Assembly (NCBI GenBank): GCA_040878185.1 | Contig: JBBDMS010000027.1 | Span: 1 to 27,137 of the forward strand | Source of the DNA: JAWXBK01 sp040878185 | Lineage (GTDB): Bacteria; Pseudomonadota; Alphaproteobacteria; Dongiales; Dongiaceae | Length of the DNA: 27,137 bases | Reading direction: 5' to 3' | In this document: piece after piece, positions 7,118 through 15,134 of the stretch | Layout: each line of letters opens with the position of its first letter | Numbering within the stretch: the stretch's first letter is position 1 | Translations under genes and position numbers: made by a program | Notes under the pieces: generated by a model | What the model was told of the DNA's origin: nothing | The model's database searches: none | The model's input: the letters and a program-made list of their open reading frames with translations, nothing else

Positions 7118-7707
7118 CCGCCCGTTTGATTCGTCCCGATGCGCATCGCGTCATGAAATGGAAGAACGGCGGCGGCATGACAGCCGAGATCGCGATTGCG
7201 CCCGAAGGCGCCGATCTCGCGGGCGACGGTTTTCTCTGGCGGCTCAGTCTCGCCAGCATCGAAGAGGACGGTCCGTTCTCGGCGTTTCCCGGTATCGACC
7301 GCTCGATCATGCTGGTCGAGGGCGCGGGCATGACGCTGACGACCGGGACCGGCACGGTCATCAGCCTCGATCGCCGGTTCGTGCCGCAGGATTTTCCCGG
7401 CGAATGGGCGGTCCGATGCCGGCTCGCATCCGGGCCGGTGCGCGATCTCAATCTGATGGTGAACCGGGCGCGGGCCACGCGGCGCTGGGAGATCGTCGAG
7501 CTCGGTGCAAAGCCTGCCCGCCTGGCGGCGAACGGCCAAACGCTGATCCTGCACGCGCTGGCCGGACATGCTGTCCTGTCGGGCATCGCCGGTATCGAGC
7601 GGATCACGGAAGGCGACACGGCGATCGCCGCGGCGGGCGACATCGCAGCGAACGCCGCCGTCTCGGGCGAGGGAACGATATTCGTCGCGACGATAGCTGC
7701 GCACTGA
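7114..7707 (+). CDS. HutD/Ves family protein
   Basis: A 197-residue protein with the HutD/Ves pattern: MKWKNGGGMTAEIAIAPEG at the N-terminus, then FLWRLSLASIEEDGPFSAFPGIDR and MLVEGAGMTL, and a DLNLMVNR strand in the second half. The fold is a bicupin. HutD is linked to histidine utilisation in some bacteria, and Ves to cold growth in E. coli, without an established enzymatic activity. No hut genes lie here. Instead it overlaps the DUF2061 gene by 4 bp and ends the sulfur operon. It converges with the next gene, leaving 12 bp between stop codons. Confidence 0.85.
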   Translation: MTARLIRPDAHRVMKWKNGGGMTAEIAIAPEGADLAGDGFLWRLSLASIEEDGPFSAFPGIDRSIMLVEGAGMTLTTGTGTVISLDRRFVPQDFPGEWAVRCRLASGPVRDLNLMVNRARATRRWEIVELGAKPARLAANGQTLILHALAGHAVLSGIAGIERITEGDTAIAAAGDIAANAAVSGEGTIFVATIAAH

Positions 7708-7719
7708 CCGCGCGGCGGA

Positions 7720-8118
7720 TTAACGCTGCGGCGGTGCGGTCGGGTAGGCGATCTTCTGCATCGCCGAAGGCGATTTAATCGCCGGAAAGACGGCATAGAA
7801 GAACGTGACCCGCGCATCCGCCTCGTAGACCAGCGCCGTGCCCGCCGGAATCCACAGCGTATCGCCCGCTCCCGCGTGATAGACCACATCGCCGACGCGC
7901 AGCCGGAAATTTCCGTCATGAATGAACAGCACCTCGTCATAGGTGACCGTCCATTCGACCGCGCAATCCTCGAATATGCCGATGCCGGCGCCGATCGTCG
8001 GGCTGTTGCCGGCGTTGACCAGCGCGAGCACGGCGCTGCCATCCTCGATCTCGAATTTCTGATCGCGCTGGCGAAACAGTTTTACGTCTGTCGTGTCGGC
8101 GGTCGTGTCGGCGGCCAT
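7720..8118 (-). CDS. EutQ-like cupin protein
   Basis: A 132-residue single-domain cupin. The core FEDCAVEWTVTYDEVLFIHDG and GDVVYHAGAGDTLWIPAGTALVYE resembles the cupin domain of the ethanolamine-utilisation protein EutQ, ending with VTFFYAVFPA. The first conserved cupin motif lacks the usual His-x-His; Tyr-Asp-Glu is seen instead, as in EutQ, so it may not bind metal in the classical way. AAGGA lies 7 nt before the ATG. The N-terminus has a short TADTTADTTD repeat. No eut genes are present, so an ethanolamine role is not supported. The gene sits 65 bp downstream of an amidotransferase on the same strand and may be cotranscribed. Confidence 0.75.
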   Translation of the reverse strand: MAADTTADTTDVKLFRQRDQKFEIEDGSAVLALVNAGNSPTIGAGIGIFEDCAVEWTVTYDEVLFIHDGNFRLRVGDVVYHAGAGDTLWIPAGTALVYEADARVTFFYAVFPAIKSPSAMQKIAYPTAPPQR

Positions 8119-8183
8119 GTCGGCGTCCTTCCGGTTTGTGATTGCGATGCGATAGGAGTGCGAAACGACGACGCGCCGCGGCC

Positions 8184-8897
8184 TCAGCCGCGTACCAGCC
8201 CGAGCCAGCGGCGTGTGACATTCTCGGCGAACGCGCGCGCGGCGACCGCATGCTCGCCGATTTCACGCCGCACACGCTCGAACTCGATGCCGGCCCGCTC
8301 GCCGAAATGGCGCTGCGGGCTGGTCGATCCCTTGATCCAGGTTTCGAGGATTGCCGGCGTCGCCTCGAAATGACCCTGGAAGCCATAGGTCGCACGACCG
8401 AGACGGAATCCCTGAATCGGCGTCGTCTCGCCCGCGAGAATATGCACGGCGCCATCGGGCAGGCCGGTCGAATCCTCGTGCCATTGCATCATCCGATGCG
8501 GCGTCGCGAGACCGGCGACCAGCGGATCATTCTCGCCCGCCTTCGCGGTCGCAAGCGGAGAAAAACCGAACTCGAATCCCGAGAGACGATGCACCGGCCC
8601 GTCGAAGGCGCGGACGACGAGCTGATGGCCCAGGCAGATGCCCATGACCGGCCGGTCGGCCGCATGGAATTTGCGGATCAGATCCATGACCGAATTCAGC
8701 ATGGGATCGTTGTCCGCTTCGGCGGCGCTCTGCGCACCGCCGAGAACGACCAGTCCGTGATAGTCGTCGGGATCGGTCGGCACCGGATCGCGATCGTAGA
8801 CATGCGCGACATCGACGCGGGCGCCGCTCTGCTCAAGAACCTCGCCGACGGCGCCAACAGGCGTGCTGGGATAATTCTGAATCGCAAGAATTCGCAT
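8184..8897 (-). CDS. class I glutamine amidotransferase-like protein
   Basis: A 237-residue protein with the full class I amidotransferase triad: GICLGHQ (nucleophile Cys88) and QGHFEA (His176, Glu178). LVVLGGAQSAAE supplies the oxyanion-side loop, and WHEDS (139-143) is typical of the stand-alone GuaA-N-like branch. It is not fused to a synthase domain. Such proteins hydrolyse glutamine or gamma-glutamyl compounds; the acceptor is unknown. There is no clear ribosome-binding site before ATG 8897, and the gene diverges from cydA over about 150 bp. Confidence 0.85.
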   Translation of the reverse strand: MRILAIQNYPSTPVGAVGEVLEQSGARVDVAHVYDRDPVPTDPDDYHGLVVLGGAQSAAEADNDPMLNSVMDLIRKFHAADRPVMGICLGHQLVVRAFDGPVHRLSGFEFGFSPLATAKAGENDPLVAGLATPHRMMQWHEDSTGLPDGAVHILAGETTPIQGFRLGRATYGFQGHFEATPAILETWIKGSTSPQRHFGERAGIEFERVRREIGEHAVAARAFAENVTRRWLGLVRG

Positions 8898-9046
8898 GTG
8901 TCATGATTTAGGGCGTCGGGGCCGGCCCGTCCAGAGGCGCCGGTTTGCGCCGAAATTTTCCCTGGGTCGGGATGCCACGCCGATGGCGGTTGTATTGGTG
9001 GTGCAACCTGCGAAGCTTGGGTCGGCAACCGGTCCAGGGGGTGGGG

Positions 9047-10429
9047 ATGGCGATGTTATCCGACGCGCTGTTGCTGGCCCGGCTACAGTTCGCCTTTACG
9101 GTCTCGTTTCACATTCTCTTTCCCGCCTTCACCATCGGTCTGGCGAGCTATCTCGCCGTGCTCGAAGGTCTGTGGCTGTGGCGCCGCAAGCCGGTCTATC
9201 TCGATCTTTTCCGCTACTGGGTGAAGATCTTCGCGCTCGCCTTTGGCATGGGCGTCGTATCGGGCATCGTGATGAGCTACCAGTTCGGCACCAACTGGGG
9301 TCCGTTTGCCGACGCGACCGGACCGGTTCTTGGCCCGCTGCTCGGTTACGAAGTGCTGACTGCCTTCTTTCTCGAAGCGGGTTTCCTTGGAATCATGCTG
9401 TTCGGGATGAAGCGGGTCGGCGAGAAGCTGCATTTCGTTTCGACATGCGTGGTCGCGTTCGGCACTCTGCTCTCGGCGTTCTGGATTCTCTCGGCCAACA
9501 GCTGGATGCAGACGCCGACCGGTCATGAGATCGTCGGTACGCAATATTTCCCGGCTGACTGGTGGGACGTGATCTTCAATCCGTCCTTTCCGTTCCGCTT
9601 CGTGCATATGGTGCTGGCTGCCTATCTCGCGACGGCGTTCGCGGTCGGCGCAGTCGGCGCGTTCCATCTGTTGCGCGATCGCGCGAACGAGGCGGCGCGC
9701 GTCATGTTCTCGATGGCGATGTGGATGGCCTGCCTGGTCGCGCCGCTGCAACTGGTTGTCGGCGATTTGCACGGCCTCAACACGCTCGAACATCAGCCGG
9801 CCAAGATCGCGGCGATGGAAGGCCATTGGGAGACGCAGCGCGGCGCGCCGTTCATCCTGTTCGGCCTGCCGGATATGGCTGCGGAAGAGACCCGCTATGC
9901 AATCGAGATCCCGAAACTCGGCAGCCTGATCCTGACGCATGAGCTCGACGGCGAAGTGCCGGGCCTGCTCGACTGGCCGGCCAACGAACGGCCGAACGCG
10001 GCGGTCGTGTTCTGGGCTTTCCGGATTATGCTCGGCCTCGGCACGCTGATGATCCTAACCGGTCTCATCGGTCTCCTGCTGCGCTGGACCGGCCGGCTCG
10101 CCGAATCCCGGACGTTTCATCGTCTCGCGATTGCCATGGGGCCGAGCGGTTTCGTTGCGATGCTTGCCGGCTGGGTGACGACGGAAGTCGGTCGCCAGCC
10201 CTGGCTGGTCTATGGGCTGATGCGGATCGAAGACGGCCGGTCGCCGATCGCAGCGCCGGCCGTCGCGAGCTCGCTCGCCGCCTTCTTCGTCGTCTACTGC
10301 GCGGTCTTCGGCATCGGTATCTGGTACATGCTGAAAATGATGGCGCAACCGGCGAAGCGCCGGGAGGAAACGCCGGAAAGTCCGCCGACGGTCTCGGCGC
10401 GTCTCGATGCCGACGGAGAAACGCCATGA
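9047..10429 (+). CDS. cydA: bd-type quinol oxidase subunit I, short Q-loop (CIO-like)
   Basis: A 460-residue multi-pass membrane protein. Haem ligands expected from E. coli CydA are present: His22 in SFHILFPAFT, His187 in RFVHMVLAAY, and a Met near residue 328 in FRIMLG. The quinol-site signature GRQPW lies at about 382-386. The Q-loop between the middle helices is short compared with E. coli CydA (522 residues), which places it with the cyanide-insensitive (CioA-like) branch. It oxidises ubiquinol and reduces oxygen to water. Start at 9047 is chosen for AGGGGG 5 nt upstream; the frame is open from 8945 but without support. Its stop overlaps cydB by 4 bp (ATGA). No cydDC assembly genes are in the window. 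Confidence 0.93.
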   Translation: MAMLSDALLLARLQFAFTVSFHILFPAFTIGLASYLAVLEGLWLWRRKPVYLDLFRYWVKIFALAFGMGVVSGIVMSYQFGTNWGPFADATGPVLGPLLGYEVLTAFFLEAGFLGIMLFGMKRVGEKLHFVSTCVVAFGTLLSAFWILSANSWMQTPTGHEIVGTQYFPADWWDVIFNPSFPFRFVHMVLAAYLATAFAVGAVGAFHLLRDRANEAARVMFSMAMWMACLVAPLQLVVGDLHGLNTLEHQPAKIAAMEGHWETQRGAPFILFGLPDMAAEETRYAIEIPKLGSLILTHELDGEVPGLLDWPANERPNAAVVFWAFRIMLGLGTLMILTGLIGLLLRWTGRLAESRTFHRLAIAMGPSGFVAMLAGWVTTEVGRQPWLVYGLMRIEDGRSPIAAPAVASSLAAFFVVYCAVFGIGIWYMLKMMAQPAKRREETPESPPTVSARLDADGETP

Positions 10430-11436
10430 CGATCGATCTGCCGCTGATCTGGGCCGGGCTGATAGCCGTCGCCGTCCTGATGTACGTGATTCTCGACGGG
10501 TTCGATCTCGGCATCGGCATTCTGTTTCCGGCCATCCGAAAGCCCGCGCATCGCGACGTGATGGTCAATACCGTTGCCCCGTTCTGGGACGGCAACGAAA
10601 CTTGGCTCGTGCTCGGCGGGGGCGGTCTGTTTGCCGTTTTTCCGCTGGCCTATTCGCTGCTGATGACCGCGTTCTACGTGCCGCTGATCGTGATGCTGCT
10701 CGCTTTGATCTTCCGCGGCGTCGCCTTCGAATTCCGCTTTCGCGACCCCAGACACACACGGCTCTGGGATTTTTCGTTCATGGCGGGTTCGATTGTCGCG
10801 ACCTTCGCGCAGGGCGTGGTGCTCGGCGGATTCATCGGCGGCATCGAAACGGCGGGGAGGGCCTATACCGGTGGCTGGTACGACTGGCTGACGCCGTTCA
10901 GCCTTTTGACCGGGCTGGCGCTGGTGGCGGGGTACGGCCTGCTCGGTGCGTGCTGGCTCATCATGAAGACCGAGGGCGAGCTTCAGGCGCGCGCCTTCCA
11001 TCTCGCCTGGCCGTTCTTCGGTGCCGTGCTGGTCGCGGTGGCGGGCGTTAGCCTGTGGACGCCGCTCCTTCACGCCGAGATCGCCGCGCGCTGGTTCACC
11101 TGGCCGAATATCGCGATTCTGTCGCCAGTGCCGCTGCTCGTTGCCGCCCTAGCGCTCGCATTGGCTCGTGCCTTGCGCCGCCGCTACGAATACCAGCCAT
11201 TCCTGATCGCGCTCGGCATGTTCGCCCTTTCCTATATCGGACTCGGCATCAGTCTGTTTCCCAGCATCGTGCCGCCTTCGGTGACGATCTGGGACGCGGC
11301 CGCACCGCCTGTGAGCCAGGGATTTCTGCTGATCGGCGCACTGGTGCTGCTGCCGGTCATTCTGGGATATACCGGCTATGTCTACTGGATTTTCCGCGGC
11401 AAGAATCGCGACGGGGAGGGTTATCACGAACACTGA
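10426..11436 (+). CDS. cydB: bd-type quinol oxidase subunit II
   Basis: A 336-residue membrane protein with the CydB hallmarks: YVILDGFDLGIGILFP in the first helix, APFWDGNETWLVLGGGGLFA, and the FRGVAFEFRFR segment. About eight to nine hydrophobic helices are apparent. It pairs with CydA in the cytoplasmic membrane and stabilises the haem-bearing subunit. Translation is probably coupled to cydA through the ATGA overlap at 10426-10429. A DUF2474 frame overlaps its 3' end. Confidence 0.93.
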   Translation: MTIDLPLIWAGLIAVAVLMYVILDGFDLGIGILFPAIRKPAHRDVMVNTVAPFWDGNETWLVLGGGGLFAVFPLAYSLLMTAFYVPLIVMLLALIFRGVAFEFRFRDPRHTRLWDFSFMAGSIVATFAQGVVLGGFIGGIETAGRAYTGGWYDWLTPFSLLTGLALVAGYGLLGACWLIMKTEGELQARAFHLAWPFFGAVLVAVAGVSLWTPLLHAEIAARWFTWPNIAILSPVPLLVAALALALARALRRRYEYQPFLIALGMFALSYIGLGISLFPSIVPPSVTIWDAAAPPVSQGFLLIGALVLLPVILGYTGYVYWIFRGKNRDGEGYHEH

Positions 11437-11563
11437 GACGGAGAAGCCATCGCGGCAACGCGGTGCCGCGCGGTTCGGCTGGTTCATCCTGCTATGGATC
11501 GGCGGCGTCGCCGCGGTCGGTGCTGCTGCTTATGCCCTGAAGACGCTGCTCGGGGTTCTTTAA
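11378..11563 (+). CDS. DUF2474 small membrane subunit of the bd-type oxidase
   Basis: A short protein with one transmembrane helix, ARFGWFILLWIGGVAAVGAA. This matches DUF2474, the small protein found directly after cydB in many CIO-type operons and thought to resemble CydX in role. The only standard start is ATG 11378, which gives 61 residues and overlaps cydB by 59 bp, but it has no ribosome-binding site. A strong GGGGAGGG (11413-11420) instead precedes in-frame ATC 11423 and ACG 11426, which would give 45-46 residues, closer to the family's size. The true start is therefore uncertain. The stop codon is 1 nt from that of the convergent gene, leaving no room for a terminator. Confidence 0.8.
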   Translation: MSTGFSAARIATGRVITNTETEKPSRQRGAARFGWFILLWIGGVAAVGAAAYALKTLLGVL

Positions 11564-11564
11564 C

Positions 11565-12494
11565 TCAGCCGCCGCGCTTCACCGCGTCGAGATGCCGGCC
11601 GAAATCCGGATCGCCCATCAGGCGCTGGCAGCGGCCGAACCGGTTTGTCGCATAGGCCCAGAAATCGTCGACCGGGTTCTGGTTCGCATGCTGGATCACA
11701 CCCCAGAGCGTCCAGAGCAGATCGCACATCGCCTTGTACATGACCATGCGGCCGTATCGGTCGGCCGGTGGCCTGCCGCCGAAATAGGCTTCCATCATTT
11801 CGGCATCCTGCGCCTCGTCGAAACCCGCTTCGACCGAGACGTCGCCGAGATCCCACATCGGATCGTTGTTGCCGGCATATTCCCAGTCGACCACCCACAT
11901 GCGGTCGCCGGTATCGAGGAAATTCTCCGCGAGCGGATCGCAATGGGACGGCACCAGCGGCTCCGGATTTGCGTTCAGCGCAGCACGAACGTTCTCCGCT
12001 TCCTTCTGCACCGCATCGTAGCCGTCGGGAATGGTAGCGCCTTTTTTTCGCAGCAGGTCGAGATACGTGTCGATCTGTGCGAACAGCTCGAAGCGCGAGG
12101 CAAAGGGTTGCTTGAATTCGTGCATGCGGCGCAAGGCGATGGCCGCGCGCGCCGGCCGGCCGCGCTGCTTGAACCGCTCGCCGTTCATGGTGATGCCGCC
12201 GTCGATGAAGCCGGTCACCATCGCGCCGTCGGTCGGATCGAAAAAGGCCAGCGGGGCGTTCACGTCGGCATCGCTGGCGATGCACGCGTTCTGCGCTTCG
12301 GCCTTGCGGTCGATATATTCCGACGTACCTTCACCCGGGATCCGCAGCACCCAGGATTTGCCGCGCCAGTCGATCCGATAATTGCGGTTGGTCAGCCCGC
12401 CGAGCCGGTCGAGCTTCAGCGACGCATCGGCGCCGGCGAAGAGCGGGACGCGCAACGCGCGCTCACGATCGCTCGCGAGATGGTCGTCGCTCAC
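11565..12494 (-). CDS. choline/ethanolamine kinase-like phosphotransferase (APH fold)
   Basis: A 309-residue protein kinase-like phosphotransferase. It shows a glycine-rich GGLTNRNYRI loop (32-41), the catalytic HCDPLAENFLD motif (184-194) and the metal-binding VVDWEYAGNNDPMWDLG motif with Asp203. The last two match choline kinase/LicA proteins more closely than antibiotic kinases. The expected reaction is ATP-dependent phosphorylation of choline, ethanolamine or a related amino alcohol in the cytoplasm. It starts with GTG 12494, overlapping the stop of the upstream flavoprotein (GTGA), so the two are translationally coupled and may act on related amines. An APH-type resistance role is unlikely in this context. 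Confidence 0.82.
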   Translation of the reverse strand: MSDDHLASDRERALRVPLFAGADASLKLDRLGGLTNRNYRIDWRGKSWVLRIPGEGTSEYIDRKAEAQNACIASDADVNAPLAFFDPTDGAMVTGFIDGGITMNGERFKQRGRPARAAIALRRMHEFKQPFASRFELFAQIDTYLDLLRKKGATIPDGYDAVQKEAENVRAALNANPEPLVPSHCDPLAENFLDTGDRMWVVDWEYAGNNDPMWDLGDVSVEAGFDEAQDAEMMEAYFGGRPPADRYGRMVMYKAMCDLLWTLWGVIQHANQNPVDDFWAYATNRFGRCQRLMGDPDFGRHLDAVKRGG

Positions 12495-14917
12495 GATTTC
12501 AGCCTTTCGTTCGCGGGGTCGTACAGCGCGCCGTCATGTCGGCGCGCCGGGTAGTGCTCGCAAAAGCTCTCGACCTCGAAATCGCGCGCGTCTGCAAGCT
12601 CGATGGGCAGATAAGCATAGACAATCGGCTTCCCGACCGTATGCCCGACATTGCCGGTGGTCGTGACGGCAACGACATTGCCGTTGTGCAGCAAGGCCTC
12701 GCCGCCGAAAACCGGCGCCGGCTTCTCCAGCGTAAACAGGCAGAGCTTGCGCTCGATGCCGGCATCGCGGTGCCGCAGCAGCGCATCGCGGCCGATGAAA
12801 TCGGGCTTCTTCCAGGCGACGCGCGCGCCGAGCCCGGCCTCGAGCGGGTTATAGTCGGGCGTAATGTCGGATGACCAGTAGAGATAGAATTTTTCGACAC
12901 GCAAGGTCTCGATCGCGCGATAGCCGACATCGGCGATGCCGAATTCTTCGCCGGCCGCGCGCAGCAGCCGATAGACATGCGCCGCATATTCCTGGGGCAG
13001 GTGCAGCTCCCAGCCGAGCTCGCCGACATATCCCATGCGGATCGCGCGCACATCGGCGCAGACGCCGATCGCGATGATGCGGCAGGTCGAGAACGGATGT
13101 GCCGCGTTCGAGACGTCGGCATCGGCGACCCGTTCGAGCACCGCGCGCGCCTTCGGTCCGCAGAGATTGATGACCGCGCGTGCCGAGGTGACGTCCTGGA
13201 CGGTCACGCTGCCGTCGTCCGGCAAATGCGTTTCGATCCAGTGCCGGTCATGCACGCCGAAACCGCTGCCGGTCACCATGTAAAAGCGATCCTCAGCAAG
13301 CCGCGTGATGGTGAGATCGGCTTCGATGCCGCCGCGCTCGTTCAGAAGCTGGGTGTAATTGGCGCGGCCGACCGGCTTGTCGAGATCGGAGGCGGCGAGG
13401 CGCTGCAGCGATGCGAGCGCGCTTTTGCCGGTAATCTCGAATTTGGCGAACGAGGTCTGGTCGACTAGAGCTGCGCGTTCGCGCACCGCCTTATGCTCGG
13501 CCATCACCGGCTCGTACCAGTTCGCCTTGCCCCAGGCGGGGCGATCGACCGGTTCCATGTTTTCGGGCGCGAACCAGACCGGCCGCTCCCAGCCGGCCTT
13601 CGAACCGAACACCGCGCGGCGTTCCTTCAGTATGTGATGCAGCGGCGAAAGCCTAAGGTCGCGCGCGCTCTCATGTTCCTGGCCGGGCCATGCCATCTTG
13701 TAGTGATGGCCGTAAAGCTCGATCGCGCGCGGATACATGAAGGCGCGCGTGTTGTGGTGCGCCGCGAAGCGTCTGACGTCGAGCGGCCAGAGATCGAGGC
13801 TCGGACGCCCGTCGACGATCCATTCCGCCATCATCCGCCCGGCACCGCCGCCGGCTGCGATGCCGTAGAGGAATCCGCTCGCCACGAAATAGTTATCGAG
13901 TTCGGGCGCCTTGCCCATGATGAAATCCGCATCGGCGGAATAGGGGATCGGCCCGTTGATCAGCTCGCGGATGCCGATTTCGTTGAGCACCGGCGTGCGT
14001 TTCGCGCCGAGGGCTGCGAGCTGTTCGAACCGGTCGAAATTCGACGGCAACAGCTCGCGACCGAACTCCGTAGGAATGCCGCGATCGCCGAACGGCTTCG
14101 TGTCGGGCTCGTAACCGCCCATGACGAGGCGGCCGGCATCAGGCTTGTAGTAAACCAGCAGATCCGGATCGCGCATCGTCGGCATCCCCTTCGGCATGTC
14201 GGCGATCGGATCGGTGATTAGATATTGATGTTCGAGTGCCAGCGCCGGCACGGCGACATCGCTCATCAGCCCGAGTTCGCGGCCCCACATGCCGGCGCAA
14301 TTGACCATGAGGCCGCAACGGATCGTGCCATCCGACGTTACGATCTCGACGACGCGCTTGCCGTTGCGTTTGACCGCGGTGACGCGCGCGCCCTCGAAGA
14401 TACGTGCGCCTTTCATGCGCGCGCCCTTGGCGAGTGCCTGTGCCACGCTGGCCGGATCGATGTAACCGTCGGTCGGCAGATAGGCCGCACCGAGCACGTT
14501 TTCGGTCGACATCAGCGGAAAGAGTTTCTGCGCCTCGTCGGCCGAGACCAGATTCATCTCGAGCCCGAACGAGCGCGCCATGGTGAGGGCGCGCTTCAGT
14601 TCCATCATGCGCTCGCCGGAACAGGCAAGGCGCAGCGAACCGACCTTGTGCCAGCCGAGCGCCTGGTCGGTTTCTTCCTCAAGCGTGTCGTAAAGATCGA
14701 CCGAGTGGCGCAGCATCCGCGTCGTGTTGCGCGAGGAGCGCAACTGGCCGACGAGGCCCGCCGCATGCCAGGTGGCGCCGTGCGTGATGCCGGATTTCTC
14801 CAGCACGACGACATCGGTCCGGCCCATGCGCGTCAGATGATAGGCGATCGAACAGCCGATGATGCCGCCGCCGACGATGACGATCTCGGCTTCGGCGGGC
14901 AGCTTTCTATCGGTCAT
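12491..14917 (-). CDS. dimethylglycine/sarcosine dehydrogenase-like flavoprotein with GCV_T module
   Basis: An 808-residue two-part enzyme. Residues of about 10-400 form a DAO-type FAD domain with the dinucleotide fold VIVGGGIIGCSIAYHL (13-28) and GATWHAAGL; His51 of this motif is where dimethylglycine and sarcosine dehydrogenases attach FAD covalently. An intermediate FAO-type segment follows, then a GCV_T aminomethyltransferase-like folate domain (about 440-710, with GYVGELGWELHLP) and a C-terminal GCV_T_C part. This architecture and length match mitochondrial DMGDH/SARDH, which oxidise N-methyl groups and pass the carbon to tetrahydrofolate. The exact substrate is not readable. Start ATG 14917 has GGAGA upstream. 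It lies in a minus-strand run with an MttB-like methyltransferase and a choline-kinase-like gene. Confidence 0.87.
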   Translation of the reverse strand: MTDRKLPAEAEIVIVGGGIIGCSIAYHLTRMGRTDVVVLEKSGITHGATWHAAGLVGQLRSSRNTTRMLRHSVDLYDTLEEETDQALGWHKVGSLRLACSGERMMELKRALTMARSFGLEMNLVSADEAQKLFPLMSTENVLGAAYLPTDGYIDPASVAQALAKGARMKGARIFEGARVTAVKRNGKRVVEIVTSDGTIRCGLMVNCAGMWGRELGLMSDVAVPALALEHQYLITDPIADMPKGMPTMRDPDLLVYYKPDAGRLVMGGYEPDTKPFGDRGIPTEFGRELLPSNFDRFEQLAALGAKRTPVLNEIGIRELINGPIPYSADADFIMGKAPELDNYFVASGFLYGIAAGGGAGRMMAEWIVDGRPSLDLWPLDVRRFAAHHNTRAFMYPRAIELYGHHYKMAWPGQEHESARDLRLSPLHHILKERRAVFGSKAGWERPVWFAPENMEPVDRPAWGKANWYEPVMAEHKAVRERAALVDQTSFAKFEITGKSALASLQRLAASDLDKPVGRANYTQLLNERGGIEADLTITRLAEDRFYMVTGSGFGVHDRHWIETHLPDDGSVTVQDVTSARAVINLCGPKARAVLERVADADVSNAAHPFSTCRIIAIGVCADVRAIRMGYVGELGWELHLPQEYAAHVYRLLRAAGEEFGIADVGYRAIETLRVEKFYLYWSSDITPDYNPLEAGLGARVAWKKPDFIGRDALLRHRDAGIERKLCLFTLEKPAPVFGGEALLHNGNVVAVTTTGNVGHTVGKPIVYAYLPIELADARDFEVESFCEHYPARRHDGALYDPANERLKS

Positions 14918-15000
14918 CGGCGAAGGTCTCCGTCGTCGATGGGATCACTCGACCCCTCACGTTCGTCAGCACCGGGATCGAGCCGGCGATCCATCGATGG

Positions 15001-15023
15001 ATGTCCGGGTCAGGCCCGGACAT
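15001..15023. repeat. REP-like palindrome
   Basis: ATGTCCGGG (15001-15009) and CCCGGACAT (15015-15023) are perfect inverted arms around TCAGG, followed by GACG. The form ATG..CCGGGTCAGGCCCGG..ATGACG is a dispersed intergenic repeat type I recognise from alphaproteobacterial genomes. It lies in the 217-bp gap upstream of the flavoprotein gene. It may act as an RNA hairpin or simply be a scattered repeat. Confidence 0.55.
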
Positions 15024-15134
15024 GACGCATGGGAAAGGGCGAGTGCCCGGAACTCAATTTGCGGGCCAGCAACCCGTGCGGGCTCGATCATAGGAAAGAG
15101 GCGGGGGCGGGTGCCAGCCCGGCGAGCGCGGCGG

